Assembly: GCA_002387725.1 (NCBI GenBank)
Contig: DGKK01000052.1
Span: forward strand, 8,369-16,498
DNA: 8,130 bases
Reading direction: 5' to 3'
Source of the DNA: Nitrospirae bacterium UBA4572
GTDB lineage: Bacteria; Nitrospirota; Leptospirillia; Leptospirillales; Leptospirillaceae
The notes beneath the pieces were generated by a model that was given only the letters and a program-made list of their open reading frames with translations, made no database searches and was not told the origin of the DNA. Below are positions 1-8,119 of the stretch, piece after piece (positions within the stretch are counted from its first letter, which is position 1; each line of letters begins with the position of its first letter). A program made the translations under genes and the position numbers.

Positions 1-500
1 CCAGCGACGGACGGACCGAGGGGCTCGTTCCCGATCCCTCCTTCGTCTTGAACGACCCGCGCTACAAGGGCGCCCGGATCCTTCTGGCCCGGGAGAACTT
101 CGGATGCGGCTCCTCCCGCGAACATGCCCCCTGGGCCCTTCTCGACTATGGCTTCCGGGCGATCGTGGCCCCCTCCTTCGCCGACATCTTCTACAACAAC
201 TGCTTCAAGAACGGGATTCTCCCTGTGGTCCTTCCCGCCGAGACGGTGGATCGGCTCTTCCGGGAGGTGGGGGCGACTCCGGGCTATCGCCTCACCATCG
301 ATCTTCCGTCCCAACAGGTCCTTCTTCCCTCGAAGGAGACCGTCTCCTTCTCCATCGACCCGGTCCGGAAGAACCATCTTCTGGAAGGGCTCGACGAGAT
401 TGGCCTGGCCGAGAAAAAGGCGCCGCTGATCGAGGCCTATGAAAAGCGTCGCCAGGAGCGCGAGCCCTGGCTCGTTCCGGCCGCGCCCGGAGGACGGTGA
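1..500 (+). CDS. leuD: 3-isopropylmalate dehydratase (isopropylmalate isomerase) small subunit, 5'-truncated by the window edge
   Basis: LeuD pairs with LeuC to form the 4Fe-4S enzyme that isomerises 2-isopropylmalate to 3-isopropylmalate in cytoplasmic leucine biosynthesis. The reading frame is open from base 3 (first full codon AGC) to the TGA at 498-500, giving 165 visible residues. By recall of E. coli LeuD (201 aa), about 47 N-terminal residues lie upstream of the window. The family signature is intact: ARENFGCGSSREHAPWAL, followed by APSFADIFYNNCFKNGILP, the swivel-domain segment that shapes substrate specificity. The C-terminal part (IDPVRKNHLLEGLDEIGL) also matches the family. The TTG at 48 lies inside the conserved region and is not the real start. 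The end overlaps the next gene's possible GTG start (GTGA), so the two are probably co-transcribed. leuC is presumably just upstream, but that is not visible. Identification is firm. Confidence 0.96.
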   Translation, partial: SDGRTEGLVPDPSFVLNDPRYKGARILLARENFGCGSSREHAPWALLDYGFRAIVAPSFADIFYNNCFKNGILPVVLPAETVDRLFREVGATPGYRLTIDLPSQQVLLPSKETVSFSIDPVRKNHLLEGLDEIGLAEKKAPLIEAYEKRRQEREPWLVPAAPGGR

Positions 501-1612
501 CCTTGTCGACCCTTACCCCGGCGCCCCCTTCGGGAGACCGGGGCTCTCCGGCCGTTCGGGCGCTCCTTCTCCTTCTCCTTCTGGGGACGGCCGCCGACGT
601 TCTGGCCCCCTACGTCGTTCCCCTTTTGTGGGCGGCGATTCTGGCCTTCGCTACCTACCCCCTGCTCGCCTTCCTGCGGCGCTTTGTGACGCGACCTCTC
701 CTGTCGGCCCTTCTCATGACCGTCCTTTTTCTGGGGTTGGTCATCGCCCCGCTTCTTTCCTTCGCCCTCCCCCTGACCCAGGAGATCCTCACCGAAGTCG
801 CCAAGATCCGGGGCTTTCTGGAAAACCCCCAGGCCACCCTTCCCCCCTGGGTCGACCACCTGCCCGTCATCGGCCCCCGGGCCGAAGGATGGTATCAGAA
901 CTTCCGAAGCCATACCCCCAGCCTCTCCATCTTCCTCGACAAGCTTCAGTCCCATCTCCTGACCTGGGGGGACCGGCTCTTCTCGATCATGACCGATGCC
1001 GGCAAGATCGCCGTCAAGACATTGATCCTCCTGCTGGGGCTCTTTGCCTTCTATCTCCGGGGCCCCGCGCTCTGGGCCGGGATCCGGACCCTGCTTCTCC
1101 GCTTCGGGGGACCGGCCACAGAACGTCCATTCAACCAGATCGCCCCCGTCACCCGGGGGGTGGTCTACGGGATGTTCTTTACCGCCCTTTCCCAGGCCGC
1201 CCTGGCCGGGATCGGCTTCGGGGTGGCCCGGGTGCCCGAAGCCCTTCTTCTGACCTTTCTCCTGTTCTTTCTGGCGCTCTTTCCCATGGGGGCGGTGGCC
1301 GTCTGGCTTCCGGCCTCCTTCACCCTTCTGGCCCAGGGACGAACCCTCGCCTTTCTTCTTTTCCTCGTCTGGAACGCGATCGTCGTGGGCGGGATCGAGA
1401 ATGTCATCAAGCCCCTCTTCATCGGCCGATCCTCGGAGATGCCCTTCATTCTGATCCTTCTGGGGGTTCTGGGGGGACTCGAAGCCTTCGGGATCATCGG
1501 CCTCTTCATCGGCCCCGTGATCCTGGTCATCCTTCAGACCCTCTGGCAGGACGCCATAGAGCCCACTCCCATGGCCCCACACTCAGGCGAACCGCCAAAA
1601 ACAACACAATAA
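497..1612 (+). CDS. AI-2E (UPF0118/PerM-like) family transporter, polytopic inner-membrane protein
   Basis: A 371-residue protein of the AI-2E/UPF0118 family (Pfam AI-2E_transport), whose members include TqsA, PerM and some Na+/H+ antiporters. The substrate cannot be read from sequence. Several very hydrophobic segments are visible: two after residue 18, one near 75-100, one near 175-192, and a run of about four to five between 215 and 360, with a soluble loop around residues 100-175. That is the usual family layout. The C-terminal signature is present: ENVIKPLFIG (about residues 301-310) and GGLEAFGIIGLFIGP (326-340). The GTG at 497 overlaps the leuD stop, but the purine-rich GGAGGA at 489-494 is only 2 nt from it. 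The in-frame TTG at 503 lies 8 nt from that site and may be the true start (369 aa). Translational coupling with leuD is likely. The link to leucine synthesis is positional only. Family assignment is confident, function is not. Confidence 0.9.
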   Translation: MTLSTLTPAPPSGDRGSPAVRALLLLLLLGTAADVLAPYVVPLLWAAILAFATYPLLAFLRRFVTRPLLSALLMTVLFLGLVIAPLLSFALPLTQEILTEVAKIRGFLENPQATLPPWVDHLPVIGPRAEGWYQNFRSHTPSLSIFLDKLQSHLLTWGDRLFSIMTDAGKIAVKTLILLLGLFAFYLRGPALWAGIRTLLLRFGGPATERPFNQIAPVTRGVVYGMFFTALSQAALAGIGFGVARVPEALLLTFLLFFLALFPMGAVAVWLPASFTLLAQGRTLAFLLFLVWNAIVVGGIENVIKPLFIGRSSEMPFILILLGVLGGLEAFGIIGLFIGPVILVILQTLWQDAIEPTPMAPHSGEPPKTTQ

Positions 1613-1834
1613 GGGACGGGGGACAATCCTGATACCCGAAGGAGAGTGAGGCAGGAGAGGGGGGTTGCTCGTCAGGGGATCATGTGAAGGGTGGAGATCT
1701 ATCGAAATCCCGGGGGGGTGGAGAAAGCGCCACGGAAGACATCGGGTCGATTCGGTAAGGGTCGCCTGTCGGTCAGTCCGCATTCGCAATAGTTCTCAAT
1801 CCCAGCGCCTCAACCTTCCGAAGTGAGAGATCGA

Positions 1835-1859
1835 GGGGGAGAAAAGAAATCTCTCCCCC
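1835..1859 (-). terminator. Candidate hairpin terminator after lon, in the convergent AI-2E gene/lon gap
   Basis: The 259-bp gap 1613-1871 between two convergent genes contains no credible gene. Its clearest structure is a perfect 8-bp inverted repeat, GGGGGAGA (1835-1842) and TCTCCCCC (1852-1859), with a 9-nt A-rich loop. It lies 12 nt beyond the lon stop codon. It is not followed by a clean U-run on either strand, so it could be a weak or factor-assisted terminator, or a 3'-end stabiliser, for lon and possibly for the converging gene. The hairpin is seen directly; its role is inferred. A second, weaker pairing in the gap is ATCGA-aat-CCCG (1701-1712) with CGGGTCGAT (1743-1751). Confidence 0.45.
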
Positions 1860-1871
1860 CTAAAACTTATC

Positions 1872-4348
<2,477 letters not shown>

Positions 4349-4349
<1 letters not shown>

Positions 4350-4798
4350 TATCCGGCTCCTTCATGGAAGCTGATGGGAACGGTCATTGTCTGCTTGGGC
4401 TTTTTGCCGACGATGATCCGCAGGAACCCCGAGGCATACTCGGCCCTCACCGGACGTCCCTCGATCCCGTCCCGGAGAAGGAAGACACGCTCGAAGTCTC
4501 CGTAGTTGATCTCCATCTGGACAAAGTTTTTCTTCTTCTGGGGCTCGTAGGTCTTGGATTCGTCCTTTCGTGTCCCCCGAACCACGAGGCGGTTGGACTC
4601 CACCACGATGGAGATCTCGTCCTTTGAGACCCCGGCCAGATCCATCTTGATCACCGTTTCGTCGTCGGTCTCGTAAATGTCGGTCATGGGAGACCAGCGC
4701 CCGTCTCCCGCGGCCTTGAAGACGATATCGGGCCACATTCCCTTGGAGAGGGCCCCTTCAAGCTGCCAGAAAAATCGTTCCATGTCGTGAGGTTTCAC
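4349..4798 (-). CDS. Small heat shock protein, Hsp20/alpha-crystallin family
   Basis: A 149-residue sHSP, an ATP-independent holdase that keeps unfolding cytoplasmic proteins soluble for refolding or degradation. Residues about 1-34 form the variable N-terminal arm (FFWQLEGALSKGMWPDIVF). The alpha-crystallin domain runs from about 35 to 132, starting WSPMTDIYETDDE and containing MDLAGVSKDEISI and NRLVVRGTRK. The usual A-x-x-x-G-V-L motif appears as AEYASGFLRI, with Phe for Val. The C-terminal tail carries VPI (140-142), a likely form of the I-x-I/V motif that links dimers into oligomers. The GTG at 4798 is preceded by GGAG with 8-nt spacing; the in-frame ATG at 4783 has no such site, so GTG is preferred. 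It lies directly upstream of lon with a 1-nt overlap, coupling a holdase to a protease. Its promoter and leader are described separately. Confidence 0.95.
4357..4362 (-). promoter_or_regulatory. Ribosome binding site for lon inside the end of hsp20
   Basis: AAGGAG on the minus strand lies 7 nt before the lon GTG (4349-4347). It is made from the last sense codons of hsp20 (CAT GAA GGA GCC). Ribosomes finishing hsp20 would uncover it, which supports translational coupling and fixes the unusual GTG as the lon start. Confidence 0.8.
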
Positions 4799-4811
4799 GT
4801 GGAGATCTCCA
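4786..4811 (-). promoter_or_regulatory. Self-complementary hsp20 translation-start region (possible RNA thermometer)
   Basis: Two adjoining inverted repeats cover the hsp20 ribosome-binding and start region. TGGAGATCTCCA (4800-4811) is a perfect 12-bp palindrome containing the GGAG ribosome-binding core. CGTGA-AACC-TCACG, read on the minus strand (4799-4786), is a perfect 5-bp stem with a 4-nt loop that contains the GTG start codon. Heat-shock genes, especially hsp20 genes, are often controlled by leaders that hide the start site at low temperature (ROSE and fourU thermometers). This leader is not a recognised ROSE or fourU sequence, so a thermometer role is an inference from position and pairing. 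Confidence 0.35.
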
Positions 4812-4846
4812 GGTGTTTGTTGGTTGGGTCCAAGGCTGACACAGCC

Positions 4847-4875
4847 ATTCTATCGCGGATCCGCAACGAGGACAA
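4847..4875 (-). promoter_or_regulatory. Candidate sigma70-type promoter for hsp20-lon
   Basis: On the minus strand TTGTCC (4875-4870, 4 of 6 to TTGACA) is followed after exactly 17 nt by TAGAAT (4852-4847, 5 of 6 to TATAAT). Transcription would start near 4840, giving a leader of about 42 nt before the hsp20 GTG. The spacer holds the perfect 10-bp palindrome GCGGATCCGC (4864-4855), a plausible operator position. No CIRCE element or convincing sigma32-type promoter is visible. Confidence 0.5.
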
Positions 4876-4881
4876 AGGGCC

Positions 4882-4915
4882 AAAAAAATGGACGCCCGGC
4901 CCGGAGCCCTCATCC
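4882..4915 (-). terminator. Candidate intrinsic terminator of the DNA ligase gene
   Basis: Just at and after the ligase stop, the minus-strand transcript reads GGAUG (4915-4911), then a GC-rich centre, then CGUCC (4894-4890). These pair with one G-U, and GGC/GCC can pair inside the loop. One base later a run of seven U residues follows (4888-4882). The pairing works only in the minus-strand RNA, because the other strand has an A-C mismatch. The stem is irregular, but the U7 tract makes termination likely. It would separate the ligase from the hsp20-lon unit. Confidence 0.5.
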
Positions 4916-6748
4916 TCCCTCCTCCCCCTTTCCTGAGAGGCGCTGGCGCTGGATCTCATAGAGCCTCCGGAGCTCGTCCGCCGTTGTCGCATCCTCGGCC
5001 CGCTTGTCGGCCCGGGGGCCGGAGACCATTCGGGGAAATCGCAGAGCAAAGCCCTCCTCCTCCCCCTCACGCCGTCCTGCCCTGTGGGTCGGGGAGCGGG
5101 TGAGCTCATCGGCCAGGACAGAGACCACAAGCTCCGGGCGCACCCAGAAATCGGGAACGAGCCCCGAGACAACGCCGGGAGGGGGACCGTCGGTACGAAG
5201 CTCCTCCAGGAGCCCCCGAAGATCCCGCCATCCCTCTTCGGTGAGCCCCGAGCCGATGCGGGCCACCGACTGGAACTCCCCCCTCCCGGCATCGTAGACC
5301 GCCCCGAGCACGGCCCCGATCCCCAACTTGGTCCGAAGGCCCTTCCCCCGATAGTAGCCGATGAGGGCGAGATCCACCGTGTCGGAGAGGGCGCTCTTGT
5401 AGGAGCGCTTGAGCTTGATCCAGTTGAAGTTTCTCGAGCCGGCGGCATAGACCCCGTCGAGACGCTTGGCAATCACCCCCTCGAAGCCTTCCTCGACGAC
5501 CTCGTCAAAGAAGAGGTCGACTTCGTGGGGATCCTCGGTGACGATAAGGCGGGAAGCGCCGAAGACCCCCTCCGGAGGAAGCTCCCGGTCAGCAATCCCC
5601 CGCACCCGGACGGGGAAGAGTCCCTCGAGGATCTTCCGGCGCTCCTGGAAGGGCCGATCCATGAGGGAGACCCCGTCGAGATAGAGAATGTCGAAGACGA
5701 GGCACTTGAGCGGGATCTCCGAGGATTTTTCCAGAATGTTGTGTTTGCGCTTGCGGGTGATGGTGACCTGAAAGGGGTGGTAGGAGTCGTTTTCGCCATC
5801 GTATCCCAGTGCCTCCCCCTCGAAGATGGCACTTCGCCCGGCAAAGAGCTCCGACGCTGCCCGGGCGATCTCGGGAAACATGGATGTCGTCTCCTCGAGG
5901 TTGCGGGAGAAGAGTCGGGTTCCCGTCGGACCGCAATGGATCTGACAGCGGAAGCCGTCGTACTTGGACTCGACCGCCGCCCGACCGATCTTTTCGATGA
6001 TTTCCTCTCCCGAACCCAGCCTCTCGCAGAGAGCCATGCGCACGGGGTACCCCACCATGGGGGCGATCTTCCGGATTCCATCCAGGCCCTCCTCACGGAG
6101 CACGGCTCCCACCCGGCCGAGGTCGGAACAGAGATTGTAGGCTCCCTCCAGCTCCTCCCGGACCCTCTTGCGTTCGGCCTTCATCGCGGACTCCTCGCCT
6201 TTGGAGGAGACGGTCGTCTGGACCAGGGCGTCGAGGATGGTGGCGTCCCCGACCCCCAGGCGAAGCCTTCCCATGACAAATCGGCAGACAAATCGGGCGG
6301 AGAGAGGGGCAATATCGGCCAGAAGGCGAGAAAGATGAAGAATCTTGTCGTCCTGGGACCCCGTCCCCGAGAGGCGCGAGATCCCGAGAAGGCGATCGTA
6401 GACTGCGGCAAGCGAGACCAGCGGTCTCTTGCCGGGAGGAAGAAGGCTCTCGGCAAGCAGCCCCGGGTCACCGATGGCCGCAAGACGCTTCTTGAGGTCG
6501 ACCTCGGGCAGGGGGGCATTCAGGGACTCCAGAGCGCGAGCGATGGCGCGAAGGAGGAGGCTGCCCGCCATCCCCATGGGCTCTCCGGCAAAGGGGGGCA
6601 TGAGTTGCCCCTGAACCATGTACAGGGCCTTGGCCGTCTCGTCGGGAGAGAGCTCCGAAAGGAGAATGGCGAGTCCCTTCGCCAGATCGATGCGCCCGGA
6701 GGTCTTTTCCAGGGACTCAAGCCCCTCGGCAAAACGGTCAAAAATCAC
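4910..6748 (-). CDS. ATP-dependent DNA ligase, archaeal/eukaryotic three-domain type (LigB-like)
   Basis: Seals nicks in duplex DNA using ATP through a ligase-AMP intermediate. With the GTG at 6748 it is 612 residues. An N-terminal DNA-binding domain (about 1-225; starts FDRFAEGLESLEKTSGR) precedes the nucleotidyltransferase domain and a C-terminal OB-fold. Motifs: I KYDGFR with adenylated Lys262; Ib FSRNLEE (280-286); III FEGE (309-312); IIIa LKCLVFDILYLDG (347-359); IV EGVIAK (423-428); V WIKLK (443-447); VI RFPR (570-573). It ends with the family tail DKRAEDATTADEL. All catalytic motifs are intact. The start was chosen because GGGAGG is 6 nt before GTG 6748 and archaeal-type ligases begin near this point; an in-frame ATG at 6769 (619 aa) has no ribosome-binding site. 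Bacteria normally rely on NAD-dependent LigA for replication, so this is probably a repair or accessory ligase. No Ku, polymerase or helicase partner is adjacent. Confidence 0.95.
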   Translation of the reverse strand: MIFDRFAEGLESLEKTSGRIDLAKGLAILLSELSPDETAKALYMVQGQLMPPFAGEPMGMAGSLLLRAIARALESLNAPLPEVDLKKRLAAIGDPGLLAESLLPPGKRPLVSLAAVYDRLLGISRLSGTGSQDDKILHLSRLLADIAPLSARFVCRFVMGRLRLGVGDATILDALVQTTVSSKGEESAMKAERKRVREELEGAYNLCSDLGRVGAVLREEGLDGIRKIAPMVGYPVRMALCERLGSGEEIIEKIGRAAVESKYDGFRCQIHCGPTGTRLFSRNLEETTSMFPEIARAASELFAGRSAIFEGEALGYDGENDSYHPFQVTITRKRKHNILEKSSEIPLKCLVFDILYLDGVSLMDRPFQERRKILEGLFPVRVRGIADRELPPEGVFGASRLIVTEDPHEVDLFFDEVVEEGFEGVIAKRLDGVYAAGSRNFNWIKLKRSYKSALSDTVDLALIGYYRGKGLRTKLGIGAVLGAVYDAGRGEFQSVARIGSGLTEEGWRDLRGLLEELRTDGPPPGVVSGLVPDFWVRPELVVSVLADELTRSPTHRAGRREGEEEGFALRFPRMVSGPRADKRAEDATTADELRRLYEIQRQRLSGKGEEGG

Positions 6749-6754
6749 AAAAAA

Positions 6755-6760
6755 CCTCCC
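6755..6760 (-). promoter_or_regulatory. Ribosome binding site deciding the ligase start
   Basis: GGGAGG on the minus strand is separated by six T residues from the GTG at 6748-6746. It lies inside the longer reading frame that would begin at ATG 6769, so it argues that translation starts at the GTG. Nothing resembling a ribosome-binding site precedes the ATG. Confidence 0.7.
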
Positions 6761-6825
6761 GGATCTCATTGAATGGCGCTCACATTGCTAACGGACGCGC
6801 CTCGATTTCGGCCTATGCATTGGGG

Positions 6826-6831
6826 TATGAT
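6826..6831 (+). promoter_or_regulatory. Possible -10 element for the lipoprotein gene
   Basis: TATGAT (5 of 6 to TATAAT) lies in the 167-bp divergent gap between the ligase and the lipoprotein gene. The best -35 match is poor: TCGATT at 6802-6807 with an 18-nt spacer, 3 of 6. Transcription would start near 6838, leaving a leader of about 78 nt. No convincing ligase promoter was found on the other strand of the gap. Confidence 0.25.
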
Positions 6832-6915
6832 GAAACGAGAATAGAGGAGAACGTGGAACCCTCAGAAAAATCAGGCCCAAGAACCCACAGAGGATCTGAA
6901 AGCGAGGAAACGACG

Positions 6916-7407
6916 ATGGTCAGGGACCTTTCCAAAGACTCTTCCCGGGCGAAGACATGGCCCATGGCACTCCTTTTGGCGGGGACCCTCGCGGGGCTGG
7001 CCGGCTGCAGTGCCTTCACCTTCAATGGCCATACCTTCGGCGGCTCCGACACCCAGACTCAAGGCTCCGGAACCGCCGCCGACACGGGAGACAGCGCCTC
7101 CCCGGCAGTCCCCGGACCGATCCCCCCAGCCTTCTCCTCGGGAGAGCATCTGGGCAAGACCGAGCCGCTGGGACTTGCCCCGCTCGGCCAGGACCAGAGC
7201 CCCCGATCCCAGCTCATGAACGAGGGGACCCTAGGTTACATGCTCGACCATCTCTTCGGGGGAACCAATCCCCGAATCTCCGCGCCTTACCTCCCGCCAG
7301 CCACTTACAGCACCACGACGGCCGGAGGGGTTCCCGGAGGTCTCTGGCCCGGAAACTGGTGGATCGAGGGGCAGGGCGGCGGGTACAACCTGGTCCACCT
7401 TCCCTGA
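6916..7407 (+). CDS. Predicted lipoprotein of unknown function
   Basis: A 163-residue protein with a bacterial lipoprotein signal: basic and polar N-region (residues 1-15), hydrophobic stretch from about 16 (PMALLLAGTLAG) and lipobox LAGC with Cys31. The next residue is Ser, so outer-membrane sorting would be expected under the E. coli Lol rule. The mature part is short and low in complexity: a Gly/Thr/Ser/Asp-rich stretch, a Pro-rich linker (about 61-72), a middle segment (LMNEGTLGYMLDHLFGG), and a Gly/Trp-rich end (GGLWPGNWWIEGQGGGYN). I recognise no family. The ATG at 6916 was chosen because GAGGA lies 7 nt upstream and it places the signal peptide correctly; a TTG 147 nt upstream would add an unlikely 49-residue extension. 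The neighbours are a divergent ligase and a convergent periplasmic protein gene. The envelope location is a fair inference; the role is unknown. Confidence 0.75.
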   Translation: MVRDLSKDSSRAKTWPMALLLAGTLAGLAGCSAFTFNGHTFGGSDTQTQGSGTAADTGDSASPAVPGPIPPAFSSGEHLGKTEPLGLAPLGQDQSPRSQLMNEGTLGYMLDHLFGGTNPRISAPYLPPATYSTTTAGGVPGGLWPGNWWIEGQGGGYNLVHLP

Positions 7408-7410
7408 CAA

Positions 7411-7438
7411 GGCCGAAAGGCCGGAGCTAGGGCTTTTT
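7411..7438 (+). terminator. Candidate terminator of the lipoprotein gene
   Basis: GGCC-GAAA-GGCC (7411-7422) is a 4-bp stem closed by a stable GNRA loop, 3 nt past the lipoprotein stop. A U5 run comes at 7434-7438, inside the 3' end of the converging gene. The stem is short and 11 nt from the U-run, so termination may be weak. The complementary strand has the same hairpin but no U-run for the opposing gene. Confidence 0.35.
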
Positions 7439-7966
7439 CCCCTGAGGGGCGGGCTTCACCGCGGGAGCCACTGACGGGGTGACGGTGCGAGCCGCCAGAA
7501 TGTGGCTCCACATGGCCTTGGCCTTGTCCCACTGTCCCTGGTTCATCGTCGTCTGGACCCGATAGAGGCTCTTGATGGCATGATAGGTGAGCTCTCCCCG
7601 GAGGTTGCTGATCTCCTCCAGGACGGGCTTCACCTTATGCAGGTCGATGGGGTACTTTCCGACCTCTCCCGAGAGCATCACGGCATCCTTTTGAATTCTC
7701 CGCCCGATCTCCTCGCTCCGGCTCCGAAAGTCCCCCTGGATTTCCCGAAGGGCTGCGGTCTGCCCGGCGGTTAGCCCCAGAGCGGGCCCCTCAGTCGGGA
7801 TCCATGTGAGGAAGAGATCCGTAGACACCACGCTCGTCTGGAGGGCCGACAGATCCCCGGCTCGAGACGTTGCCGGAGCCAGGACAATGCCCCCCCCCGC
7901 AAGGACGGCCACAAGGCTGACTCCCGCCAGAATCCGGTTAAAGAGCCCTTTCCGTTTTTCACTCAC
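7427..7966 (-). CDS. Periplasmic Spy/CpxP-like (LTXXQ-motif) protein, tentative
   Basis: A 179-residue exported protein. The signal peptide has a basic start (EKRKGLFNR), a hydrophobic core (about 12-30) and a probable signal peptidase I site after SRA (34-36). The mature part is predicted mostly helical. It contains LTAGQ (65-69), the LTxxQ motif of the Spy/CpxP/ZraP/CnrX group of periplasmic chaperones and metal-stress sensors, followed by long charged helices and a second, degenerate motif MNQGQ plus Trp146. The tail is Pro/Ala/Lys-rich. The helical spacing and motif fit the group, but similarity is weak, so this is a family suggestion. The GTG at 7966 is preferred because GGAGGG lies 8 nt upstream (7980-7975) and it gives a normal signal peptide. 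ATGs at 8032 and 8050 would add 22 or 28 basic residues without a well-spaced site. No metal-efflux or two-component genes are visible nearby. Confidence 0.72.
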   Translation of the reverse strand: MSEKRKGLFNRILAGVSLVAVLAGGGIVLAPATSRAGDLSALQTSVVSTDLFLTWIPTEGPALGLTAGQTAALREIQGDFRSRSEEIGRRIQKDAVMLSGEVGKYPIDLHKVKPVLEEISNLRGELTYHAIKSLYRVQTTMNQGQWDKAKAMWSHILAARTVTPSVAPAVKPAPQGKKP

Positions 7967-8090
7967 CAGTTTGACCCTCCCAAAAGACCTCTTTTGCCCG
8001 CTGTTCCTGACTTTTCCCTCGGCAGTCGCCATGAAGGGCACATCCCTCATCCAACACCCGAGGGCCGCATCCGGATCGACTCAGGACTCC

Positions 8091-8119
8091 ATTATCGATC
8101 AAAAGCCCCCGATCTACAA
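8091..8119 (-). promoter_or_regulatory. Candidate promoter for the Spy/CpxP-like gene
   Basis: On the minus strand TTGTAG (8119-8114, 3 of 6) precedes GATAAT (8096-8091, 5 of 6) with a 17-nt spacer. Transcription would begin near 8084, leaving about 118 nt before the favoured GTG. That is long enough for leader control, or for use of one of the upstream ATGs. The gene to the right is outside the window. Confidence 0.35.

Noticed and set aside
437..1632. Long open frames overlapping the AI-2E transporter gene on both strands
   Set aside because: Low-complexity Gly/Pro/Arg/Ser-rich translations; the frame at 497-1612 has clear membrane segments and the family signature.
1583..1789. A 68-codon minus-strand frame overlapping the end of the transporter gene and the gap
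   Set aside because: No convincing ribosome-binding site, no recognisable motif, and partly antisense to a real gene.
4799..4909. CIRCE (HrcA) or sigma32 heat-shock promoter before hsp20
   Set aside because: No TTAGCACTC-N9-GAGTGCTAA repeat and no acceptable CTTGAA/CCCAT-type pair; the sigma70-like pair fits better.
5084..6772. A 562-codon open frame antisense to the DNA ligase
   Set aside because: Same composition effect; the ligase on the other strand carries all family motifs.
6769..6915. A 49-residue N-terminal extension of the lipoprotein from TTG 6769
   Set aside because: It would bury the lipoprotein signal peptide internally, and the ATG at 6916 has a well-spaced ribosome-binding site.
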